From: Stieleria sp. JC731
GTDB lineage: Bacteria > Planctomycetota > Planctomycetia > Pirellulales > Pirellulaceae
Reading direction: 5' to 3'
Length of the DNA: 64,000 nucleotides
Assembly: GCF_020966635.1 (NCBI RefSeq)
Contig: NZ_JAJKFQ010000005.1
Span: 372,001 to 436,000, forward strand
Of the stretch, positions 6,797 through 15,807 are shown piece after piece. The first letter of the stretch is position 1, and each line of letters begins with the position of its first letter. The translations under genes and the position numbers were made by a program. The notes below the pieces were generated by a model that was given only the letters and a program-made list of their open reading frames with translations, searched no databases and was not told the DNA's origin.

Positions 6797-8875
6797 TCAG
6801 TCGGCAATCCCAAACGTTTCAGCAGCCAACGCGTCCAATTCGGATAACTTGAATCGCACGCTAATGATGTACGGCGGTTCGCCCTGATCCCAATGTCCGT
6901 AGGTCGTTGTCACAATGGTATCGTCGGGGAGCACTTCGACACCTGGATAGGCCGTGTCGTACGATTTAGTGTTGTCTTTAAGGCGAACAAAGTAATCGCC
7001 GTTGGTTCCGTCAATCAGATCGTCCCAGGAACCGACCCAAGCGACCCAGTCGCCTTCGAACGGTCGTGATCGCTGATCTTTCTTAGCAGAGATGCAGCGA
7101 TAGCTGACAACCAACCGACCGTCATCGGTATATTTTCCGGTGTGACGATCGCCTGTCAAAACCAGTGGAAGCTCTTTGGGCGAAGTCCAAGTTTTGCCCT
7201 CGTCATCAGAGATGATCAGGTGTGAGTTTTTATTTCGGGAGTTTTCTCTTAACAAAACCGCCAGACGTTTGCCGTCGGGGGAACGAATGCAGCCCGGTTC
7301 GCAAAGATGGATCTGGGAAGACTGATAGACCGATTCGGGGTCGGACCAGGTCAGGCCGCCATCGTCCGAAAAGGTTTTGTAGAGTGTGAAGACACCGGTG
7401 CGTTCTCCGTCCTTTGTGAAAAAGCGTCCGTCATCGTGAAACATCGCCATGTAGTGGCCTGGACCGGTTGAGAGCTTTTCAACAAACCCCATCACGACGA
7501 TGCCGCCCCAATCGCCTACCTGACGAAGTGGACTCCAGGTTTTGCCATCGTCTTCTGAAACAGCCAACCGGGCCGGATAAAGTCCGCTCCACATGATGAT
7601 GCGTTTCTTTCCAGACGCATCAACAACGCGATGAAGCGTAGGAACCTCGCGAGAGGTTGACCAATTGTCAGGCGTTGGCAATCGTTCGCCCCAAGTCTTT
7701 CCACCATCGCTACTGCGTCGATAAACGATGGGCCCCGCGCCATGGCCTTTGGGATAGACGCATAAGATGGTTTTGCCATCCTCCAGCAAGCATGTTGTCG
7801 GATGACCGAGGTATTGTCCTGCTTCGCGATCGACGATGACTTGTCGGTCTTTTTGTTGATCGAGATCAAGCGTCACGACTGTCGTTTCAGCTTGTTTGGA
7901 ATCCTCGGACTTTGGGCTTTTATGAGCAGCCACGAATCCTTCTTCGATCAAGAACTGGTCTAGCAGCGCGATGGAGTTGGCATAGCTTGAGTTGTCACCA
8001 CGGCCATAGTTGAAGAAGCCATGTCCATATCCTTCAAACCCAACCAGTTTGGACTGAGCACCGGATTGCCGAAGCTTTTGATGAAACATCTCTACCGTCC
8101 AAAACGGGACCGTTGTGTCGGCTTTGCCATGAAAGATGATCGTTGGCGGATGCTTTTCGCTAACCTGGTGGTAGGGCGAAAGCTGAACCGGTTCAACGCC
8201 CATGCGTTCTGGCAGTTCACGAATTTTGTCCTCGTCCAATGGGTATTGTGTATCAACTTTTCCCAGGATCACTGCGGGGTTAAATAGTGCCAGCGCGTTG
8301 GGTCGACTGCTAACGCTGGCATCCTCGGCGGGCTCATCAAAGCCGTTGATCATTTCCGTGCACGCGGCTACGTGTCCTCCTGCCGATCCGCCTGCGGCAA
8401 CGATGTGATCAGGATCGACCTTGAGTCGCTTTGCGTTTTGACGAACCCATCGAATTGCGGATTTGCCATCGCTGACACAAGCAACCGCTTTGGTTCCCTG
8501 TCGACTGGACACACGGTATTCAGCCGTGATCGCGACCATGCCTCGGGCGGAAAGGTATTTGCAATGTTCTAGAAACTGTGCGGGAGTTCCGCTTCGCCAG
8601 CCACCGCCGAAGAAAAACACGATCGCGGGACGATTGTCGTCCGAGACGCTCGAATCGGGCTCAAATACGTAGGCCTTTAACTCGACAGCATTTCCATCGG
8701 CGTCGGTTGTCGTCTTGTAAATTTCGACTTCTGCACCAGCTGCTCGAAGTTGATCATCCGCACGTTGCATTTGATCATTGCTGTTGTCCTGTGCTCGCGA
8801 AACGCAAGGCGATAGGACAATGATAATCCCAAGGGTCAAACCGGTGGCAAGTCGGCGGGCGTAGTGGAACAGCAT
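6797..8875 (-). CDS. Secreted esterase-sialidase-like fusion protein
   Basis: The start is set at the ATG before LFHYARRLATGL, giving 692 residues with a signal peptide ending near SRA/QD; an upstream ATG at 8920 would add 15 residues. The N-terminal 320 residues form an alpha/beta hydrolase of the BD-FAE/HSL kind: oxyanion loop FFFGGGW, nucleophile in GGSAGGH (Ser about 164), acid in HGKADTTVP, and His in GYGHGF. Residues from about 330 carry four Asp-box repeats (SSDGGKTW, SEDDGKTW, SDDGGLTW, SDDEGKTW) of a sialidase-type six-bladed propeller. This suggests combined de-esterification and glycoside cleavage, for example of acylated sialic acid or sulfated sugars. The sialidase Arg triad cannot be confirmed by eye. 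Confidence 0.8.
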   Translation of the reverse strand: MLFHYARRLATGLTLGIIIVLSPCVSRAQDNSNDQMQRADDQLRAAGAEVEIYKTTTDADGNAVELKAYVFEPDSSVSDDNRPAIVFFFGGGWRSGTPAQFLEHCKYLSARGMVAITAEYRVSSRQGTKAVACVSDGKSAIRWVRQNAKRLKVDPDHIVAAGGSAGGHVAACTEMINGFDEPAEDASVSSRPNALALFNPAVILGKVDTQYPLDEDKIRELPERMGVEPVQLSPYHQVSEKHPPTIIFHGKADTTVPFWTVEMFHQKLRQSGAQSKLVGFEGYGHGFFNYGRGDNSSYANSIALLDQFLIEEGFVAAHKSPKSEDSKQAETTVVTLDLDQQKDRQVIVDREAGQYLGHPTTCLLEDGKTILCVYPKGHGAGPIVYRRSSDGGKTWGERLPTPDNWSTSREVPTLHRVVDASGKKRIIMWSGLYPARLAVSEDDGKTWSPLRQVGDWGGIVVMGFVEKLSTGPGHYMAMFHDDGRFFTKDGERTGVFTLYKTFSDDGGLTWSDPESVYQSSQIHLCEPGCIRSPDGKRLAVLLRENSRNKNSHLIISDDEGKTWTSPKELPLVLTGDRHTGKYTDDGRLVVSYRCISAKKDQRSRPFEGDWVAWVGSWDDLIDGTNGDYFVRLKDNTKSYDTAYPGVEVLPDDTIVTTTYGHWDQGEPPYIISVRFKLSELDALAAETFGIAD

Positions 8876-9147
8876 GGCGGAGGGTGGGGTGGTGGGCAGG
8901 GAATTCGAAGGCGGCAACATTTGAAATTGGCGTCTTCAAAAATGGAGAAATCTGAGGACCGAGAATTTCAGATAGAGAGCGATTCAAATACTGGGCAATT
9001 GGAAGGTTGCCTCGAACGACGGTGGCTTCGTCAATCGATTAGTATATCCCCGATCGGCAATGGGGTGTCGGACGCGACGATGATCGCATTGCGACGAACC
9101 TTGCTACACCAAGTTGACATTGGAACCAGCTTACCCCCGAGGCGAAC

Positions 9148-11307
9148 GTGCGACTTCCAACGACGATGATTTTCATGCTGCTGTGTTTGACAGTGTCGAT
9201 CGCAGGTGCAGATGACACGCCAGCGGATCAGGCGACAGGCAACACCTTTACATCAGCGGATTGGTGGGAAACGCTCGATGGTCGTCCCGTCACCGAGTCG
9301 TGGGAATTCAGCGAGAACGAAATTCGTTTACAAAACCCACGGGGCGGAAAAGGAAGTTTGATATCGCCGCCACTGCCTTCGAACTTCGTGTTGTCTTGGA
9401 AATGGAAGATCGAAGATCGGTGCAACACGGGTGTGAAGTACCGTGTTCGTCGATTCGGCGATCATCTGTTTTCCAACAGCTACCTGGGGATCGAATATCA
9501 AATCATTGACGAGAAATCGGGTGATGGTTCAAAGGGCAGTACCGCAAGTATCTATGACTTGGTTGCTCCGAACCCGGACAAGGTGCTTCATCCGGCAGGG
9601 GAATGGAACGAGTCGAAAGTGGTCGCCAATGGCAATCAGTTGCGGCACTACTTGAATGGTCAATTGGTTGCCGAAGCGATAACGGAGGGACCGAGTTGGG
9701 ACCTGAGTATCGCGCTGAGCAAGTTTTATGGCTCCGCACGGTTTGGAATGCCGGGTGATCAGGATCGAATCATGTTGACCGATCATGGCGGCAAAGCGGT
9801 CTATCGAGACTTTCAATTTGTTTCGATCTCCGATCCTATCGAATCGCAAGTCCGAAGTGCGTCGGGCCCATCCTTAGGAAACGGAATCAAGAACAGTTGG
9901 GCCGATCAAAATTCCATTGTGATTTGGACCAGGACAACTGCGCACAAGGAAATGGCATCCGACGGAACACCTTTCATTTCGTTGACCGCGTTAGAGGCAA
10001 ATCGGCTATCCAAGAGTACTGACCAAGAAGCGATTCATGCGGCGCAGATTCCCGAAGGCAAACCGTTGGATGAAATGTTTGGAGCCTGCCCTGCGATGCC
10101 CGGAAAGGTGCGTCTGACATACTTTCCAGAAAAGCAACGCTACAACATGCGGACGACATCATGGAAAACGACTTCGCTCGAAAGCGACTGTACCGCACAG
10201 TGGGTATTGGAAGACTTAAAGCCCGGTACCAAGTACGCTGTCGTTGTTGAAGCAAGGCCGGTCGATGGCGACTATGCCAGTGACGTGATTCGGGGTGCGT
10301 TCGAAACCGCACCGCCGGATGATGCTGACAAGTCCGTCAAGTTCTGTTTCACAACCTGTCACGATTTCATTCGACGAGACGATGGGATGCGGGGACACAA
10401 GATCTATCCGGTGATGCGATCGATGAATCCGGATTTCGTCGTTCACGCGGGAGACATCGAGTACTACGACAAGGCCGACCCGTGGGCGATGACGTTGCCT
10501 TTGATGCGTTTCAAGTGGGGACGTATTTTCGCACTGCCCAGTAATCGTGATTTCTATTCAAACACCACCAGCTACTTCTTGAAAGACGACCATGACACAT
10601 TAAAGAACGATTGTTGGAAAGGCCAACGTTACGGAACTGTCACGTTCGACGAAGGAGTGCGACTTTTCAACGAAGAGCAATTTCCATCGCATCCGACGCG
10701 ATACAAGTCGGTGCGTTGGGGCGATGCGCTAGAAATCTGGTTGCTAGAAGGACGTGATTTTCGAAGCCCGAACAATATACCCGACGGGCCTGACAAAACG
10801 ATCCTTGGTGAAGAGCAGAAAGCGTGGCTACTGCAAACCCTTCGTGATAGTGATGCAACATTCAAGGTGATTTGCAGTCCAACCCCGATCGTCGGACCGG
10901 ACCGCAAGAATAAGCACGACAATCACGCCAACGAGGTTTTTGAATTCGAAGGAAACCAAATTCGAAAAGCGTTGTCAGAGCTGGAAAATGTAATTGTCCT
11001 GTGTGGCGACCGGCACTGGCAATATGCATCGACCGATCCAGAGACTGGCCTTTGGGAATTTGGTTGTGGTCCCGGTAGCGAGAAGCACCAATTGGGTTGG
11101 AAAGAAGGTGACGAACGACCGATGCACCAATTTCTAAGGGTGGCCGGTGGATTTTTGTCAGGGCAAGTTCGCTATCAGGACGGCGAACCGACATTGACGC
11201 TAAAACATCGCACCGTCACCGGGGATGAAGTCAGTCGATTCACGTTTCCAGTTGAACCACAGCCAGTCAAACCACAGCCAGTTCAGCCGAAGGAAAAACA
11301 GGAATAA
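9148..11307 (+). CDS. Secreted DUF1080-PhoD-like phosphatase fusion
   Basis: Translation starts at GTG (GAGG lies 5 nt upstream); an ATG six codons later is an alternative. A signal peptide (IFMLLCLTVSIAGA) is followed by a DUF1080/LamG-like jelly-roll at residues about 35-230, with NTGVKYRVR and the typical GEWNESKVVANGNQLRHYLNG. Residues about 235-690 form a PhoD-type metallophosphatase: an Ig-like entry domain, then FCFTTCHD, HAGDIEYYD, DDHD and CGDRHWQY, the last matching the metal-binding GDRH of the family. The likely role is extracellular phosphomonoester or diester hydrolysis, with the DUF1080 part binding a sugar. The C-terminus ends in a Pro-Gln repeat (PQPVKPQPVQP). Confidence 0.8.
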   Translation: MRLPTTMIFMLLCLTVSIAGADDTPADQATGNTFTSADWWETLDGRPVTESWEFSENEIRLQNPRGGKGSLISPPLPSNFVLSWKWKIEDRCNTGVKYRVRRFGDHLFSNSYLGIEYQIIDEKSGDGSKGSTASIYDLVAPNPDKVLHPAGEWNESKVVANGNQLRHYLNGQLVAEAITEGPSWDLSIALSKFYGSARFGMPGDQDRIMLTDHGGKAVYRDFQFVSISDPIESQVRSASGPSLGNGIKNSWADQNSIVIWTRTTAHKEMASDGTPFISLTALEANRLSKSTDQEAIHAAQIPEGKPLDEMFGACPAMPGKVRLTYFPEKQRYNMRTTSWKTTSLESDCTAQWVLEDLKPGTKYAVVVEARPVDGDYASDVIRGAFETAPPDDADKSVKFCFTTCHDFIRRDDGMRGHKIYPVMRSMNPDFVVHAGDIEYYDKADPWAMTLPLMRFKWGRIFALPSNRDFYSNTTSYFLKDDHDTLKNDCWKGQRYGTVTFDEGVRLFNEEQFPSHPTRYKSVRWGDALEIWLLEGRDFRSPNNIPDGPDKTILGEEQKAWLLQTLRDSDATFKVICSPTPIVGPDRKNKHDNHANEVFEFEGNQIRKALSELENVIVLCGDRHWQYASTDPETGLWEFGCGPGSEKHQLGWKEGDERPMHQFLRVAGGFLSGQVRYQDGEPTLTLKHRTVTGDEVSRFTFPVEPQPVKPQPVQPKEKQE

Positions 11308-11679
11308 CTATTCCGCTGATGTAGTGTCTGCAGGCGTCTGCGGTGCTGCCGCAGGTGCCTGCACCGGTGGCAATGTTTGAAGGTTTTGCATTTTGTTATC
11401 CAAGTTTTGTTTCGCTTCTTGGATCAACTCGTTGGCATCGTTTTGAGCGTCTGCAATCTGCGCTTCGGCGTTTTCTTTCGCATCGGCAATCGTTTCCAAA
11501 GCATCTTCTTCGGCGTCCGAAACCATTTCTGCTGCTTCTTGCCGCGCGTCTTCAAGCTGCTCTTGTGCTTGCTGTGCTTCACCAAGTGGGCTGTCGGGGT
11601 CAGCACCGCAGCCTGAGATGGCGATGGCTGTGCTGGCAATAAGAACGCTGCTAATAAGAATTGCGAAGTAGGGCTTCAT
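11308..11679 (-). CDS. Small lipoprotein with Ala/Glu/Asp-rich helical repeats
   Basis: The 123-residue product has a lipoprotein signal (hydrophobic 5-22, lipobox AISGC). Residues about 35-95 show an 11-residue periodicity of the DAEEDALETIADAKENAEAQ type, typical of extended amphipathic helices such as LEA-like or Lpp-like proteins. A Pro/Ala-rich tail follows. AGGA lies 6 nt before the ATG. Its stop codon abuts the stop of the convergent PhoD fusion gene with no intervening base. The likely role is envelope structural, by analogy only. Confidence 0.75.
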   Translation of the reverse strand: MKPYFAILISSVLIASTAIAISGCGADPDSPLGEAQQAQEQLEDARQEAAEMVSDAEEDALETIADAKENAEAQIADAQNDANELIQEAKQNLDNKMQNLQTLPPVQAPAAAPQTPADTTSAE

Positions 11680-11865
11680 CAGACGTCCTAAGGATTCATG
11701 GTTGTTGCAAAAGTACTAGGGCAACACCCGAGTACGAAGCTCTCGATGAAGCCTTTTGGTGAAGCAACTGCTATACCAATCCAATACACGCCCGGACTAT
11801 TCGCCGCTTACTGGTCGAAAAGCGTTCGCCGAGCCAACGAATAACCGGCATTGGAGGCGTCTTTG

Positions 11866-12834
11866 TTACCCTTCGATTTTTAGGCGAATGAATTGCGGAT
11901 CCGGTGTTCCGCTTCCTCGGCGATCACAACGAAAGTATTCGGAGATGTATCGCACCGGAACCCGCTTTTCAGGAAGTCGAAATCGATCGCCTTTCTGAAG
12001 GACTGGTCGAATTTCGTCCATTCGGCCGAACTGTCGTGTTCCGGCTGCTTGGCACGGATACCAGTGACCTTCACCGGCTTCGTCTTCGAGATAAAACTCG
12101 GGGTAACAGTGGTCGGGGATCCAAACGACTCGGGCGGGAATATCAAGGTTCCTGCAAAGTGCCACGAATAGGCTGGTCATTTCTTCGCAATCACCGGTGC
12201 CGTCTTTCAACGCGTCTGAAGCATTTTTCAGTTCGCCCTCGGTGTATTCGACTTTGTCTCTGACGTAGTCGTAGATCTGTTCAGCCCGCTGCCAGGCGTT
12301 TTCAGATTCCTTTTCTTCGATTTCCTTAGCAGCTGTGCGGATAAGCCGATGGTTTAAGTCGATGAATGGACTCGTGCCAGTGAACAGCTTTAGGTCACGT
12401 GAAATCCTTTTGGGAATCACGAGTGAAGAGGTTTCGTCGGGCGGCAGGATTCTTGAGCGGGCGATGTCGAATTCAAAGAGTGCCTCGACTGTAGATCCTG
12501 CGGCGACACGCGGGATCTGGACAACGACTTGTTTTGCGCCGCCGGGCAAATCACGGACTTTCCATTGAACGTTCGGTGTCACGTTTTGGCTACGCAAGGT
12601 GACGGTCTGTTCTGGCCAATCGGTGGGAATGGGAAACGTTGCCAGAACGTTGGCGCAAGCCACAGGCGTATTGAGCACCAGTCCGATTCGCCAGCGAGAT
12701 GCCTCTTGTTCCTCAAAGCTAAGTTCTTGACCGAAACTTTGTGACGGAACCGAAATCGCTGTGGCTCCCGCAACGGTTTGCAAAGCGAATCGTTTCAGTA
12801 GATGACGGCGAGAATAGAAATGACTGGTGGTCAT
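11866..12834 (-). CDS. Tat-exported transglutaminase-like protein
   Basis: The start is taken at ATG 12834 (MTTSHFYSRRHLLKRFAL), which gives a twin-arginine signal (SRRHLLK) and 322 residues; the frame stays open another 72 codons upstream without coding character. Residues about 25-170 are a beta-rich domain. The papain-like transglutaminase core follows, with the Cys in GDCEEMTSLFVALCR and the His in DHCYPEFYL. At the place where the family's catalytic Asp is expected (after HWYP) the residue is Gln. The likely activity is peptidase or amide-bond chemistry on extracytoplasmic protein. The neighbours are unrelated exported proteins. Confidence 0.75.
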   Translation of the reverse strand: MTTSHFYSRRHLLKRFALQTVAGATAISVPSQSFGQELSFEEQEASRWRIGLVLNTPVACANVLATFPIPTDWPEQTVTLRSQNVTPNVQWKVRDLPGGAKQVVVQIPRVAAGSTVEALFEFDIARSRILPPDETSSLVIPKRISRDLKLFTGTSPFIDLNHRLIRTAAKEIEEKESENAWQRAEQIYDYVRDKVEYTEGELKNASDALKDGTGDCEEMTSLFVALCRNLDIPARVVWIPDHCYPEFYLEDEAGEGHWYPCQAAGTRQFGRMDEIRPVLQKGDRFRLPEKRVPVRYISEYFRCDRRGSGTPDPQFIRLKIEG

Positions 12835-13080
12835 CGGATTCGTCCGGAGGGAGTTCGGTTCAATTCGCAAAGCCGCTTGAGGGCAGTCTCTACTTTGATT
12901 CAAAAAAACACGGAACGCAAACGTGTGAGATCCCCGTGCATGTCTCACTCGCCTGCGTTCCGCGGGAGTTTGATTCGATTGATTCGCGATCGATGATCGG
13001 ATGAGCCGGAGCGTCATTGGCTTGCAACGGTCGTTTAGGTTGCCAGCCAATCGGTCATCAGCGCGTCATCTATCGGTGGT

Positions 13081-13557
13081 CTATTTTGCGGTGCTCGCGC
13101 CAGGTGGTAGCGGTTCTTCGAAGATGATTCGGTCACCGTCTTCGTCAACGCGGTATCCAGGTGCGGTGTAGTACCCATAGTTTGCCTGGTATTGGCGAGG
13201 CACCCACTGTCCGTCGTTGTAGTAGTAGCCAGGAGCGACGCCATTTCCAATCACCCCACCGTCATAAGGGCCATACGCAGCATAGCCACCGGGGGAGCAT
13301 CCATCAGCAACTGCCGGTCCACAACCACACGCATTGTTGTAGGGGGCGGCATATACAGGTTGTGCATATGCAGGAGTGTTGCATGTCGGCGCGGGGGCAA
13401 CGGCAACTGGAACGGTACGGCGGAATGGTGCGGCGACACGTGTGCAAAGTCCACACTCGGCACCACGTCCAAAGAAAAAGTTTCGAAACGGGGTGCAGCC
13501 ACCAGCCGACGTCGTGACCAGCACAGCTAGTACAATCATCAAAGGGCGCTTGTTCAT
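13081..13557 (-). CDS. Tyr/Gly/Pro-rich lipoprotein
   Basis: The 158-residue product from ATG 13557 (MNKRPLMIVLAVLVTTSAGGC) has a good lipobox. The mature part is low-complexity, rich in Ala, Pro, Tyr and Gly, with Cys pairs (CGLC, CGCG) and a segment YYYNDGQWVPRQYQANYGYY. I do not recognise a domain. Such proteins are common among planctomycete envelope proteins of unknown role. It lies divergently from the hydrolase gene to its right. Confidence 0.7.
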   Translation of the reverse strand: MNKRPLMIVLAVLVTTSAGGCTPFRNFFFGRGAECGLCTRVAAPFRRTVPVAVAPAPTCNTPAYAQPVYAAPYNNACGCGPAVADGCSPGGYAAYGPYDGGVIGNGVAPGYYYNDGQWVPRQYQANYGYYTAPGYRVDEDGDRIIFEEPLPPGASTAK

Positions 13558-13780
13558 TGGATTTTCCGCGATTTGCACAGGGAGCGTATTCGTTGGTCTC
13601 GTATCGAGATCTGTTCAAAAGTAGGACGCTCTGAATGATGTGCAAACGCAACATCGTTTTTTTTCGGCAACAATTTGTTGCGTTTCGACTGCCGCTACTC
13701 CGTTGCCCCCCGGGATGCGTCTGCGAATCATTCCGTGCCTTCCTTTCGTCCCGCCTTTGTCGCTTTACTTGATTGCCACC

Positions 13781-14932
13781 ATGTTGTTGAACGTGATGAC
13801 CGATAGCGTGATGCACGCGGTTCGCTGCTGCGCTGTACCGCTGCGATCTCTTTTGTTGGTTGCGATGATCGCGATCGGAGGGGCACCTTTTGGGCTGAAC
13901 TCTGTATTGGCGAATGAATCGATCGTCGATTTGGAAAGTGGCAGCGACGCAGGCGTTTCTGAATTGGACCTTGCAGAGTCGAGCGACGGGGATGTTCAAA
14001 GCGAGATCGAATTGACCGATGCCGAATTGGCTGATTGTGTTTCCTTGGCGTCGATCAACCCATCGTGCTGTGAACGTGTGTTTTTGTTTTCAACACGGCA
14101 TTTGCCTTTCGATGCTTGCCGGGCACCGCTGGAGGAAACTCCTTACAAAGCATGGCAGATCGAGTGTGGACAAAGTCGATCAATCGAAGCGCAGGAATAC
14201 TTCGCCTCACTACGACCCGACCGCCCTGTCGTTATCTATGTCCATGGCAACCGGATGCCGGCGTCTAATATCGTCAATCGTGCAATGCAGGTACGCCAGA
14301 CGATCAAATGCAATCTGGATCAACCGGTCGATTGGCTGATCTTTAGTTGGCCAAGTGCACAGGAAGGCATTGCTGTGCATGACGTTCGCCGCAAGGCAGA
14401 CCGATGTGATGCACAGAGTCTTTATCTGGCTACGGTGATGCGGGCACATGTCGAAGCCGGGACTCCGCTGGCCGTTGTTGGTTTCAGTTTTGGCGGCCGC
14501 GTTGTTACCGGGGCGCTTCACGCATTGGCTGGCGGTACGCTGAGTGGACGCACAATTCCGGGGCCAAAGATCGAAGGGGCCGCAGTTGATGTCGGTTTGG
14601 TCGCCCCGGCAATCGAATCGAACTGGCTGGCCAGTTGTGGGTATCACCGCATGGCGACCAAGAACATGGACCAACTGTTCTTGATGTACAACCGACGCGA
14701 CGCGGTATTGAAACGATATTGGCTGCTAGAAAAGGTCCGCAGTCAAACGGCACTTGGATATAGCGGTCCTTCGAGCTTCGCGCCACGATACGACGGGACC
14801 CGTTTACCCGTTCGGTCACGCGATTTTTCCGGTTCGGTTCGATTACGTCATGTGGAAATGGACTACTACGAAAATGGTTGCGGCTGTGACTTCGCTCGTT
14901 TGATCAGCGATGCTGGGAGTCAGAGCTATTAG
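13781..14932 (+). CDS. Exported alpha/beta hydrolase
   Basis: The product has a hydrophobic N-terminus (LRSLLLVAMIAIGGAPFGL) and then an acidic linker. The hydrolase fold follows: VVIYVHGNRMPASN (strand and oxyanion loop with HG), and the nucleophile elbow GFSFGGRVV. A His near the C-terminus (RHVEMDYYENGC) could be the catalytic one. It resembles the DUF900-type serine hydrolases. The start is uncertain: the frame opens at GTG 13640, with ATG codons at 13715, 13781, 13796 and 13811, none with a good ribosome site. The end overlaps the next gene by 23 nt, suggesting coupled translation. Confidence 0.7.
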   Translation: MLLNVMTDSVMHAVRCCAVPLRSLLLVAMIAIGGAPFGLNSVLANESIVDLESGSDAGVSELDLAESSDGDVQSEIELTDAELADCVSLASINPSCCERVFLFSTRHLPFDACRAPLEETPYKAWQIECGQSRSIEAQEYFASLRPDRPVVIYVHGNRMPASNIVNRAMQVRQTIKCNLDQPVDWLIFSWPSAQEGIAVHDVRRKADRCDAQSLYLATVMRAHVEAGTPLAVVGFSFGGRVVTGALHALAGGTLSGRTIPGPKIEGAAVDVGLVAPAIESNWLASCGYHRMATKNMDQLFLMYNRRDAVLKRYWLLEKVRSQTALGYSGPSSFAPRYDGTRLPVRSRDFSGSVRLRHVEMDYYENGCGCDFARLISDAGSQSY

Positions 14933-15803
14933 CCCCATCGTCGACCGCGTGCACGAAACTCGATTGGCATATCAAAATGGCCACTGGGTTTCGGCAGCAC
15001 ATCTGAGGGTATCGATCGCAGATCCGGCGGTCACGCAAGGCGTGTCCGCGGTAGAACGTATCCGCGCCTACCGGGGAAAGCTTTTCCAAGTCGAAACGCA
15101 CCTTCAGCGTTGGAAGCAAAGCACCGAAGTGCTGCGAGTGGCTAAGTTGCCAAACCGCGACGAACTCCTTTCACTGATTGATCAGACACTTCAGAAGAAC
15201 CGAGCCTGGATCGCTGGTAACGAGAATTTCGGTGTTTTGCTGCTGGCCTCTCCCGGAGTGCAAGGCAAGGCGACGTTCGTTATCGATCTGTATGCGATTG
15301 ATGAGCAACTGATACAGAGACGAACCACCAGCGGGATGCCTCTTGTGGTGACGGACGTCATGCAACCTGATCCCTCATGTTGGCCAAGGAACATCAAAGT
15401 TCGGTCACGGCTGCACTACTACTTGGCCGATCAGTTTGCCCAGGACCAGGATCCGGACGCGATCGGTGTCTTGCTGGACAACGACGGAACGATCACCGAA
15501 ACCAGCATTGCCAACGTCTTGATCGTCGAAAACGGATGTTTGGTTTCGCCGTTTATCGAGCGAATTCTGTTTGGCGTATCGATGCAAGCGGTGGTCAAAA
15601 TCGCAGCTGACCTGAAGCTCGATTGGCTGCAAGAACCGATCTCGCCGGAGCGAATGAGCCGAGCGGATGAGGTATTGCTGACCGGATCAAGTTGCGGGAT
15701 ATGGTTTGCCAACCGTATCGATGGCCAGGCTACCCCCAGCAATCGTCCGGTTTACCAGTCATTGCGAAAAGGATTCGATCAGCTGATTGGTAAATCACGT
15801 TAG
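14910..15803 (+). CDS. Class IV PLP aminotransferase (IlvE/Dat/PabC type)
   Basis: The 297-residue product fits fold-type IV PLP enzymes. VTQGVSAVERIRAYRGKLFQ and HLQRWKQS match the start of the family, the PLP lysine is K163 in NIKVRSRLHYYLAD, and TETSIANVLIVENG with LTGSSCGIWF provide the cofactor phosphate and substrate loops. It transfers amino groups (branched-chain or D-amino acids) or cleaves aminodeoxychorismate; the subfamily cannot be settled by eye. It overlaps the end of the preceding hydrolase and runs convergently into the phosphatase gene four bases away. Confidence 0.85.
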   Translation: MLGVRAISPIVDRVHETRLAYQNGHWVSAAHLRVSIADPAVTQGVSAVERIRAYRGKLFQVETHLQRWKQSTEVLRVAKLPNRDELLSLIDQTLQKNRAWIAGNENFGVLLLASPGVQGKATFVIDLYAIDEQLIQRRTTSGMPLVVTDVMQPDPSCWPRNIKVRSRLHYYLADQFAQDQDPDAIGVLLDNDGTITETSIANVLIVENGCLVSPFIERILFGVSMQAVVKIAADLKLDWLQEPISPERMSRADEVLLTGSSCGIWFANRIDGQATPSNRPVYQSLRKGFDQLIGKSR

Positions 15804-15807
15804 CGGG

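Noticed and set aside
13304-13999. Minus-strand frame of 231 codons overlapping the Tyr-rich lipoprotein
   Set aside because: It covers the lipoprotein gene in another frame and the start of the divergent hydrolase; no signal or domain is visible.
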